Assembly (NCBI GenBank): GCA_030626265.1
Contig: DAOUPF010000114.1
Location: 1-5,414, forward strand
Reading direction: 5' to 3'
From: Sulfurovum sp.
GTDB taxonomy: Bacteria > Campylobacterota > Campylobacteria > Campylobacterales > Sulfurovaceae
DNA: 5,414 nucleotides
The stretch's first letter is position 1, and each line of letters opens with the position of its first letter. The notes under the pieces are model-generated. The model was not told where the DNA came from and did not search any database. It was given only the letters and a program-made list of their open reading frames with translations. Below, piece after piece: positions 1 to 5,269 of the stretch. The position numbers and the translations under genes are program-made.

Positions 1-407
1 GTAGATTTAGTTATATTCTCTCTTTGATGCTTGACTCTGGAGTCTCTTACGCTCAAGCAGTACAGCTAGCAAGTACAACTTTTGGCAATGTAGCCATGAG
101 AGCTACATTTGATGAAGCTGCCAATAAAGTACTAGAGGGAAACAAGCTATCCAATGCTCTATATATGTCAAAAGGATTTAAACCAAAACGAAACTTTTTA
201 CAGTCTCTAGCTCTTGGTGAGGAGTCTAGTGAAGTAGCATCTATCCTATTTAATCTATCTAATCTATATAACGAAGAGAATGAAGATAGACTAAAATTGA
301 TGCTGAGTCTACTAGAGCCATTTATGATGCTTGTGATTGGACTTGTTGTTGGTGTGATTGTTGTGGCTATGCTTCTACCTATATTTAGTATGAGTTCACA
401 GTTCTAA
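1..407 (+). CDS. Type II secretion system F / PilC family protein (3' part only)
   Basis: This is the C-terminal part of a GspF/PilC-type polytopic inner-membrane platform protein. In this family it couples the cytoplasmic assembly ATPase to pseudopilus or pilus assembly. The frame is open from base 3, giving 134 residues, so the 5' end lies outside the window; the apparent TTG/ATG starts at 24-29 are internal. The visible part matches the second GspF domain: the opening helix with LMLDSGVSYAQAV, the conserved glycine and charged stretch ALGEESSEVA, then LSLLEPFMMLVIGLVVG leading into a long hydrophobic final membrane segment and a short polar tail. The LEP motif before the last membrane segment is typical of the family. 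It is followed 16 bases later by the RDD gene. I cannot tell from this fragment whether it belongs to type II secretion, a type IV pilus or a competence system. Confidence 0.9.
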   Translation, partial: RFSYILSLMLDSGVSYAQAVQLASTTFGNVAMRATFDEAANKVLEGNKLSNALYMSKGFKPKRNFLQSLALGEESSEVASILFNLSNLYNEENEDRLKLMLSLLEPFMMLVIGLVVGVIVVAMLLPIFSMSSQF

Positions 408-423
408 TATGAAAGGCTAATGT

Positions 424-918
424 ATGGCAAAGCAGAGATTTCGAGATGTAAAGCAGGGTAAAACTATAAAACCAAATGAAGATAAAGAGGAGATAGAGGG
501 ATTAGTGCATAGCAATATAAGAGATCGTCTTAAAGCATTTATTACTGATAGCTTTATGTTGGTTATGCCGTTGATGTATATTGTATTCTATCTTGTATTT
601 GGAGGTCGTGAAGGTTTTGATGAACATAAGTTTGTAGGTTGGCTATATATACTTGTACCACTAATTATCATTCAGATTATATTTCTTCTAAAAAGTGCTC
701 AAACACCTGGTATGAGAGCATACAATATTATTTTGATTGATCTAAAAAGTGAAAAAAAACCAAGTTGGAATATAATAATTTATAGACAAGTACTTACTAT
801 ACTATCTCTATTTACTTTTGGTTGGATGACTCTATTTTTTCGAAAAGACCATAGAGCACTACATGAGCTACTGAGTGGAACAGCACTGATAAAGACAAAC
901 AACCCAGTACAATCATAA
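424..918 (+). CDS. RDD family membrane protein
   Basis: A 164-residue protein of the RDD family, small membrane proteins of mostly undefined function, some of which have been linked to ion or osmolyte transport. About 33 hydrophilic residues precede the domain. The signature is seen as RLKAFITD (R35, D42) at the start of membrane segment 1 (about 43-60), segment 2 at about 71-89, then AQTPGMRAYNI (92-102), segment 3 at about 118-138, and DHRALHELLSGT (142-153). That is the usual order of RDD landmarks, including the TPG-[KM]-R turn and the C-terminal LH-[ED]-LL-[AS]-GT box. AAAGG lies 7 bases before the ATG, supporting this start. It is close behind the secretion gene and only 3 bases ahead of the transporter gene, so co-transcription is likely. 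RDD genes are also found near pyrE in other Campylobacterota as I recall it; here the gene lies on the opposite strand to pyrE. The substrate is unknown. Confidence 0.88.
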   Translation: MAKQRFRDVKQGKTIKPNEDKEEIEGLVHSNIRDRLKAFITDSFMLVMPLMYIVFYLVFGGREGFDEHKFVGWLYILVPLIIIQIIFLLKSAQTPGMRAYNIILIDLKSEKKPSWNIIIYRQVLTILSLFTFGWMTLFFRKDHRALHELLSGTALIKTNNPVQS

Positions 919-921
919 CAT

Positions 922-2088
922 ATGAGTCAAAATATCCAAACAGAAATCATTAAACCAACATTGAACAGCAGATTATTGATAGGGTCATTTTACTTTTCTT
1001 ATTTTGCACTTGTAGGTGTCTATATTATATTTTTACCAAAGCTACTTCTTGATAGTGGTTTTTCTGCTACTCAAGTAGGTGTTATATATATGGCAGCACC
1101 TTTTATGCGGTTTTTACTACCTTTTATTTTTAAACATTTTATACATTTATCCCATAAGCTATATAGATTCTCTTTGTTAGTTGGATTTTTGTCAACGCTA
1201 CTATTTTTGATAACAAAAGATTATTTCTGGAGTTATCTTATTATAAATCTAATTTTTGGTGCAAGCTCAGGGGCTATTTTGCCTTTTGTGGAGACTGTCT
1301 CTCTTCAGCTTATATCAAAAGAGTATTATGGAAGAGTACGCCTATGGGGATCAATAGGGTTTATGGTTATCGCTTTATGGCTAGGACAGACTTTGACTTC
1401 GCTAAATCAGGGATTAGTGTACCTATCTATTATGGCACTATTTACTATGGGTACAGGATATTTTATAACACGATATGATCAAGACTCTCATGAGGATATT
1501 AGCCCTAGAGAGAAAAATAGAGATTTTTCTCTGCTTAAGTATTGGGCATTTTGGCTAAGTGCACTTCTGCTACAGGTTAGTTTTGGAGGTTTCTATAACT
1601 TCTTTACTATCTATGAGACTGAGCACAATATATCACTACAGATGACTAGCTACCTATGGATTTTTGGTGTATTGTGTGAAGTGGTTCTATTTTATTATCA
1701 GGGTAAGCTACTAAGACGAAATTTACTTACACTTATAAAATTTAGCATAACCACTGCGGTGTTACGATGGTCTCTACTGTACATTTATCCAAGTTCATTA
1801 GTGGTAGCATATATGTCACAGTCTCTGCATGCCTTTAGCTTTGCATTATATTATACAGCTGTCATAGCATATGTATATGACCTATATACTCAAAAGAAGT
1901 TAGCCCAACAGTTCCTTTTGGGTATGACATTTGGGCTGGGTGGATCTATAGGGGCTATGCTAGCAGGGCAGATATATGATTTTGATAGTGAACTACTTTT
2001 TGGTTTTGAAGCTTTTATTGCTCTTCTGTCACTGTTAGCTATAATCATACATGAAAAAAGAAGAGAGGTAGTATATGCAGATAACTAG
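922..2088 (+). CDS. Major facilitator superfamily transporter, HcaT-like (MFS_1_like)
   Basis: A 388-residue inner-membrane transporter with about 12 hydrophobic segments in two six-helix halves joined by a charged cytoplasmic loop (about 184-203). The strongest family mark is YGRVRLWGSIGF (136-147), which matches the YGKVRLWGS box of E. coli HcaT and relatives. SLHAFSFALYY (301-311) matches the QALHAF region in the second half of that family. HcaT is named as a 3-phenylpropionate transporter, but this subfamily is broad and the substrate cannot be assigned here. The ATG is 3 bases after the RDD stop and has no clear Shine-Dalgarno sequence, so its translation probably depends on ribosomes finishing the upstream gene. 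Its last 14 bases overlap the start of mobA. The C-terminus ends in a short charged tail (HEKRREVVYADN). No broken motif or truncation is seen. Confidence 0.88.
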   Translation: MSQNIQTEIIKPTLNSRLLIGSFYFSYFALVGVYIIFLPKLLLDSGFSATQVGVIYMAAPFMRFLLPFIFKHFIHLSHKLYRFSLLVGFLSTLLFLITKDYFWSYLIINLIFGASSGAILPFVETVSLQLISKEYYGRVRLWGSIGFMVIALWLGQTLTSLNQGLVYLSIMALFTMGTGYFITRYDQDSHEDISPREKNRDFSLLKYWAFWLSALLLQVSFGGFYNFFTIYETEHNISLQMTSYLWIFGVLCEVVLFYYQGKLLRRNLLTLIKFSITTAVLRWSLLYIYPSSLVVAYMSQSLHAFSFALYYTAVIAYVYDLYTQKKLAQQFLLGMTFGLGGSIGAMLAGQIYDFDSELLFGFEAFIALLSLLAIIIHEKRREVVYADN

Positions 2089-2635
2089 TGCCATCATATT
2101 TGCAGGAGGCAAAAGTAGCCGTATGGGAAAAGATAAGGCTCTTCTGCCATATGGAGAGTACGATAGTATGACAGAGTATCAGTATAGAAAGTTAGAGGAG
2201 TTATTTCCCAATGTTTATATCTCTGCAAAAAGTGATAAGTTTGATTTTGATGCCAATATTATAACTGATGTCTATGCGGCTAGTTCTCCTATGGTTGCTC
2301 TAGTCTCTGTGCTAGAGAGGCTTGATGAGAGTGCGGTTTTTGTATTGAGTGTAGATATGCCCTTGGTTGATACTTCTGTTATCAATCAGCTACTAAAGCA
2401 ATATCAAGAATCTATAATCAAGCCTGATATACTCATATCAAAGAGTAAAAAAGGGATGGAACCACTATGTGCTATCTACTCACAGAGTATACTTCCAAAA
2501 GCTAAAAATCTCTTAGGAGAGAATATACATCGTATGCATACTCTATTGGATATAGCTGTAGTTGAGGTACTTTTCTTTGATAATCAAGAGAAATTTACCA
2601 ACATTAATACACCAGAGGATTATAGAGCTCTCTGA
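2075..2635 (+). CDS. mobA: Molybdenum cofactor guanylyltransferase MobA
   Basis: A 186-residue cytoplasmic nucleotidyltransferase. MobA transfers GMP from GTP to molybdopterin-molybdenum, giving the bis-guanine dinucleotide cofactor used by DMSO-reductase-family enzymes such as periplasmic nitrate reductase and formate dehydrogenase. The N-terminal nucleotide-binding signature FAGGKSSRMGKDKALL is at 9-24. The metal-binding aspartate is in SVDMPLVD (92-99), EPL is at 129-131, and the C-terminal NINTPEDY box is at 176-183. Length is normal. AGAGG at 2064-2068 sits 6 bases before the ATG, and the signature begins only nine residues in, so the start is well supported. The GPLAG/GPL-G motif usually found about residue 75 is replaced by SSPMVAL (70-76), a divergence worth noting though most other marks are intact. 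It overlaps the transporter gene by 14 bases, and its stop codon lies inside a hairpin. Confidence 0.93.
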   Translation: MQITSAIIFAGGKSSRMGKDKALLPYGEYDSMTEYQYRKLEELFPNVYISAKSDKFDFDANIITDVYAASSPMVALVSVLERLDESAVFVLSVDMPLVDTSVINQLLKQYQESIIKPDILISKSKKGMEPLCAIYSQSILPKAKNLLGENIHRMHTLLDIAVVEVLFFDNQEKFTNINTPEDYRAL

Positions 2636-2661
2636 ATACCTAGGTTATTCAGAGAGCTCTA
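2623..2661 (+). terminator. 16-bp perfect hairpin over the mobA stop codon
   Basis: Bases 2623-2638 pair perfectly with 2646-2661 around a 7-base loop (CCTAGGT). The pairing can extend inward if one base is bulged. The mobA TGA (2633-2635) lies inside the left arm. No T-run follows on either strand, so it is not a textbook intrinsic terminator. It may still stop transcription or protect mRNA 3' ends between the convergent mobA and pyrE. The hairpin is certain from sequence; its function is inferred. Confidence 0.6.
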
Positions 2662-2667
2662 TTGCAA

Positions 2668-2690
2668 AAGCAGAAAGTAGACTTCTGCTT
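2668..2690 (-). terminator. Probable intrinsic terminator of the pyrE unit
   Basis: AAGCAGAA (2668-2675) pairs with TTCTGCTT (2683-2690) around a 7-base loop. Read on the - strand the right-hand arm runs directly into TTTTGC, giving a short T-tract after the stem. It overlaps the pyrE stop codon (2689-2691). The stem is short and the T-run modest, so the terminator may work together with the stronger hairpin just beyond it. Confidence 0.5.
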
Positions 2691-3297
2691 AGTTTCCTCT
2701 ACTTCCAGGTTTTATAGCTTGACTACCTGCTTTGCACATAGGACACTCATCTGGCGTATACATAGCAAACTCAAAATCTGCCAGAGCAAAGAGAGGTAAA
2801 TCACTTGGAAGTTTGCACTCTATTTTAGGTGTAGTATCACTACCTTCTCGTTTACAAAATCCACGATTAGCAAGTGCAGAGAAGCCTACTACTGTAGCTC
2901 CTAGTTTAGTGATGATATTAGCAGCCTCTAGTGCAGAGCCACCTGTTGTGATGATGTCTTCACATATTAGGATTTTCTCGTCCCTAGAGACTTCAAATCC
3001 ACGACGAAGTTCCATCTGCCCTTCTTTTCGTTCTACAAAGATACTTCGTACACCTAAAGCACGAGCTAGCTCATACCCAGAGATCACTCCACCAAGAGCA
3101 GGAGCACATACTGTATCTATCTTGATACCAGCATCTGTAATCTGCTTGGCTAAGTCTATGGCAAGAGCTGCTGCTCTCTTTGGGTCTTCTAGTACTTTTG
3201 CACTCTGCAGGTAGCGATTAGAATGGTTTCCGCTAGAGAGTATGAAGTGACCCTCTAGTAGAGCACCAGAGTCTTTGTAGGCTTGTTCTGCATTCAT
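2689..3297 (-). CDS. pyrE: Orotate phosphoribosyltransferase PyrE
   Basis: A 202-residue cytoplasmic enzyme that joins orotate to PRPP to give orotidine 5'-monophosphate, the fifth step of pyrimidine synthesis. The PRPP-binding motif is [13 protein letters not shown] (109-121). The orotate-side loop is [14 protein letters not shown] (18-31), and FVERKEG (87-93) carries the catalytic lysine-loop region. Four cysteines lie in the C-terminal third: C148, C161 and the pair in DECPMC (C185, C188). A CPxC-type tail is found in one branch of bacterial PyrE proteins and may bind a metal, which is inference. It is the last gene of the secG-frr-pyrE strand, starting 2 bases after the frr stop, which indicates translational coupling. 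No pyrimidine attenuator is seen, as there is no room for one in front of the gene. Confidence 0.96.
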   Translation of the reverse strand: MNAEQAYKDSGALLEGHFILSSGNHSNRYLQSAKVLEDPKRAAALAIDLAKQITDAGIKIDTVCAPALGGVISGYELARALGVRSIFVERKEGQMELRRGFEVSRDEKILICEDIITTGGSALEAANIITKLGATVVGFSALANRGFCKREGSDTTPKIECKLPSDLPLFALADFEFAMYTPDECPMCKAGSQAIKPGSRGN

Positions 3298-3299
3298 CT

Positions 3300-3857
3300 T
3301 TATACTTTCAGTATATCGACTTCTTTGCTACTAAGTGTCTCTTCGACTTTAGCAACAAAGCTATCAGTAATCTTTTGTACTTGATCCATACCTCTCTTTA
3401 AATCATCTTCACTAATCTCTTTATCTTTTTCAAGTTTTTTTACTTTGTCATTAGCATCTTTTCTAATATTCCTAATAGCAATTTTGGCTTTTTCGCTCAT
3501 CTCTTTTGCCTGCTTGACAATCTCTACTCTCTGCTCAGAAGTCATAGGAGGGAAAAAGAGTTTGATAAAGTCACCATCATTGTTTGGGTTTACGCCTATA
3601 TTTGCATTTTGGATAGCTTTTTCTATGATGCCCAGAAGACTTTTCTCCCATGGGGTGATAGATATGGTAGTAGCATCCATAGCGATTACATTACCTACTT
3701 GGTTGATAGGAGTCATTGTCCCATAATAGTCCACTTTTACTTGATCTACTACAGCAGTAGTAACCTTACCTGTTCTGAGAGTTGAGAAGTCACGCTTCAT
3801 AGCGTCAATACTCTTCTCCATATGTTCTTTTGTATCATCATAGATTGCATTAAGCAT
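3300..3857 (-). CDS. frr: Ribosome recycling factor
   Basis: A 185-residue protein, exactly the standard length. With EF-G it splits the post-termination ribosome so that subunits can be reused. Domain I is the three-helix bundle formed by the N- and C-terminal parts. Domain II is the inserted beta domain at about 31-104. Conserved stretches seen are STLRTGKV (25-32), [16 protein letters not shown] (42-57), [16 protein letters not shown] (67-82), [19 protein letters not shown] (88-106) and [12 protein letters not shown] (129-140), which carries the ribosome-binding arginines. The Shine-Dalgarno AAAGGAA (3863-3869 on the - strand) fixes the start. It lies 110 bases downstream of secG and 2 bases upstream of pyrE. 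The longest open frame on the opposite strand here is only a shadow. Confidence 0.98.
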   Translation of the reverse strand: MLNAIYDDTKEHMEKSIDAMKRDFSTLRTGKVTTAVVDQVKVDYYGTMTPINQVGNVIAMDATTISITPWEKSLLGIIEKAIQNANIGVNPNNDGDFIKLFFPPMTSEQRVEIVKQAKEMSEKAKIAIRNIRKDANDKVKKLEKDKEISEDDLKRGMDQVQKITDSFVAKVEETLSSKEVDILKV

Positions 3858-3914
3858 AGTTATTCCTTTGGAAAAATTTGAGTCTATTTTACTCTATTTA
3901 TACTTATTCCCCCA

Positions 3915-3938
3915 CTATGTAAATGTCTATTTACATAG
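3915..3938. repeat. Perfect 10-bp inverted repeat between secG and frr
   Basis: CTATGTAAAT (3915-3924) and ATTTACATAG (3929-3938) are exact inverted copies around GTCT. The repeat sits 30 bases beyond the secG stop and 58 bases before the frr start. Read on the - strand it is followed by a run of G, not T, so it is a poor intrinsic terminator in the direction of secG. It could be a regulator operator, a partial terminator or an mRNA processing hairpin. A possible - strand -10 element for frr (TATAAA, 3897-3902) lies just downstream, which places the repeat near its -35 position and makes an operator plausible. Confidence 0.55.
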
Positions 3939-3967
3939 CGAGAATAGTTTTTGTGGTAATATGATTA

Positions 3968-4306
3968 TTATTTTGTAGAAGGTACAGCTGGTGCTGCTGG
4001 TGCCGTTGGAGTAGTTTTCTCCGCTGTTGCAGGTACAGCTGTTTCACTGATACTGATATTGTCAACTACAGATGCACTATTTTCCTGTGTATAGAAGTAT
4101 CCAAGAGCAAGCGTATTAATCACAAATAGTAAAGCTATGGCAAAAGTAAATTTTGATAAAAATCCTGTTGGACCCTTGGCTCCAAATAGTGATTCGTTAC
4201 TGCCACTATATGCACCCAGTCCTATACTTGAGCTTTTCTGCAAAAGTACTGCGATAGTGATAACAATGGCTAAAATAATCTGAACGATCATAAGTGTTGA
4301 TGTCAT
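3968..4306 (-). CDS. secG: Preprotein translocase subunit SecG
   Basis: A 112-residue inner-membrane protein, the small accessory subunit of the SecYEG channel that aids SecA-driven protein export. Membrane segment 1 spans about 3-22 and segment 2 about 52-72. The conserved cytoplasmic link between them reads LLQKSSSIGLGAY (21-33), SNESLFGAKG (36-45) and GPTGFLSKFTFA (45-56), the family hallmark. After segment 2 comes a tail of about 35 residues rich in Ala, Pro and Thr (89-112), low in complexity and probably disordered. Such tails vary between species. The Shine-Dalgarno AGAGGAA (about 4311-4317) precedes the ATG. It is the first gene of the secG-frr-pyrE group and is separated from the upstream Bax-inhibitor gene by a hairpin terminator. 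Confidence 0.95.
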   Translation of the reverse strand: MTSTLMIVQIILAIVITIAVLLQKSSSIGLGAYSGSNESLFGAKGPTGFLSKFTFAIALLFVINTLALGYFYTQENSASVVDNISISETAVPATAEKTTPTAPAAPAVPSTK

Positions 4307-4358
4307 TTTGTTCCTCTGATTTTAGAGCATAAAAGCCCTATTGGTATATAATTTGGGG

Positions 4359-4364
4359 ATTATA
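4359..4364 (-). promoter_or_regulatory. Possible -10 element of the secG promoter
   Basis: The - strand reads TATAAT here, an exact -10 match, 52 bases before the secG ATG and just downstream of the terminator of the preceding gene. No good -35 hexamer lies at the usual distance. Campylobacterota housekeeping promoters often lack a clear -35, so the position is plausible but not proven. Confidence 0.4.
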
Positions 4365-4388
4365 TCGAAATAATATTGAGAGAGTGGT

Positions 4389-4419
4389 AAAAGCTACTAG
4401 AGTTATGTTAGTAGCTTTT
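4389..4419 (-). terminator. Intrinsic terminator of the Bax-inhibitor-like gene
   Basis: AAAAGCTACTA (4389-4399) pairs perfectly with TAGTAGCTTTT (4409-4419) around a 9-base loop. On the - strand the stem ends in TTTT, so the U-run lies in the stem's distal arm, as in many bidirectional terminators. It begins 17 bases after the stop codon of the upstream gene and separates it from secG. Confidence 0.75.
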
Positions 4420-4436
4420 GGGATAAAGGTAGTCGA

Positions 4437-5132
4437 CTAGTCGTCTCCACCAAAGATGCCTAGTAGATGTAGCATAGCAGTAAACATATTTAAAAAGTCA
4501 AGATATAGAGATACTGCAGCATCTACTGGTGAATCATATGCACCATTTGCTATATTTTGAGTGTCATATATTGTAAACATACCAAACAGTAGTAGTATAC
4601 CAGCACTCATAAGTACATGCATCAAAGGACTCTGTAAGATAAATGCATTTACCAAAGAGGCAACTATTACTACAATAAGTGTAATAAACAGTGGTTTACC
4701 CCAGCTAGAGAAATCTGTTTTACTATTGATTGCAAATAGACTAAGTGCACCAAATAGCACAGAAGTCATCAAAAATGCATTACCTATCACTGCACCGTTT
4801 CCTGCACCAATCAAGTAAGCTAGCATTGGGACAAGTGAAACGCCAGTTGCAAAAGTAAAGACAAATAGAGCAGCAAGGTTAAGTCCAGGCTTATTTCTAG
4901 TCATCCTAAGTCCTATAAAGAGCATAAATAGCTCAAATCCAAAAATCAACCATTTGTATTGCATTACTGTCTCAGCATATGGAAGTGTAGCAAATGCTCC
5001 AGCTGCTGCTGCTATCATGCTAGCAGCTAGTAGCTGATAAGTCTGCTTCATAAATGTAACAGTAGCCGTTGTCTGTATCTCTACCTGAGTTGCGTCCGCT
5101 GTTTGTGTGTAGTCTCTATCGTATAAAGCCAT
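4437..5132 (-). CDS. Bax inhibitor-1 / YccA family membrane protein
   Basis: A 231-residue protein of the BI-1/YccA (TMBIM) family with about seven hydrophobic segments. Bacterial members include YccA, an FtsH protease modulator, and YetJ, a pH-sensitive calcium leak channel. Which role applies here is unknown. A polar N-terminus of about 25 residues leads into FMKQTYQLLAASM (27-39), the usual family opening. Later marks are SLVPML (99-104), LFAINSKTDFS (132-142), TIYDTQNIANGAYD (187-200) and DAAVSLYLDFLNMF (204-217). D190 and D212 sit where the paired aspartates of the YetJ pH sensor lie, so the gating pair appears conserved. The start is fixed by AGGAGA (5138-5143) 5 bases before the ATG. 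It is transcribed alone, with a terminator behind it and a divergent strong promoter ahead. Confidence 0.92.
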   Translation of the reverse strand: MALYDRDYTQTADATQVEIQTTATVTFMKQTYQLLAASMIAAAAGAFATLPYAETVMQYKWLIFGFELFMLFIGLRMTRNKPGLNLAALFVFTFATGVSLVPMLAYLIGAGNGAVIGNAFLMTSVLFGALSLFAINSKTDFSSWGKPLFITLIVVIVASLVNAFILQSPLMHVLMSAGILLLFGMFTIYDTQNIANGAYDSPVDAAVSLYLDFLNMFTAMLHLLGIFGGDD

Positions 5133-5164
5133 TATTGTCTCCTAAAAGTAATATTTATTTCAGA

Positions 5165-5170
5165 AGTATA
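5165..5170 (-). promoter_or_regulatory. Possible -10 element of the Bax-inhibitor-like gene
   Basis: The - strand reads TATACT 32 bases before the ATG, close enough to give a short leader with the AGGAGA ribosome binding site. The DNA upstream is extremely AT-rich and no convincing -35 is visible, so alternative AT hexamers nearby could serve instead. Confidence 0.35.
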
Positions 5171-5269
5171 GTCAAATATTATTAATATAAATTAATAGTA
5201 TTTAAAATTGTGTAAATTTTGTTTCTATTAAATCAACATATTCTTACATTATATATATAAAGGGGACCA

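Noticed and set aside
24..29. TTG/ATG at 24-29 as the true start of the first gene
   Set aside because: The frame is open to the window edge and the upstream residues (RFSYILS) continue the GspF domain, so these codons are internal.
2732..3214. 160-codon open frame on the + strand opposite pyrE
   Set aside because: It lies wholly antisense to an unmistakable pyrE, its product resembles no family and is rich in Ser, Arg and Pro as mirror frames are. No ribosome binding site was recognised.
3445..3726. 93-codon open frame on the + strand opposite frr
   Set aside because: It is a mirror frame of the highly conserved frr. Its hydrophobic look comes from the Lys- and Glu-rich codons of frr read in reverse.
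3946..3952. T-run after the inverted repeat as a + strand terminator
   Set aside because: No + strand gene ends upstream of it, as the flanking genes are all on the - strand, and the run is 9 bases past the stem.
4561..4818. 85-codon open frame on the + strand opposite the BI-1 gene
   Set aside because: Antisense shadow of a clear membrane protein gene, with no promoter or ribosome binding site of its own.
5165..5240. AT-rich palindromic patches as a replication origin or operator
   Set aside because: The stretch is simply very AT-rich. I see no DnaA box or well-formed dyad of useful length, and it is explained as divergent promoter DNA.
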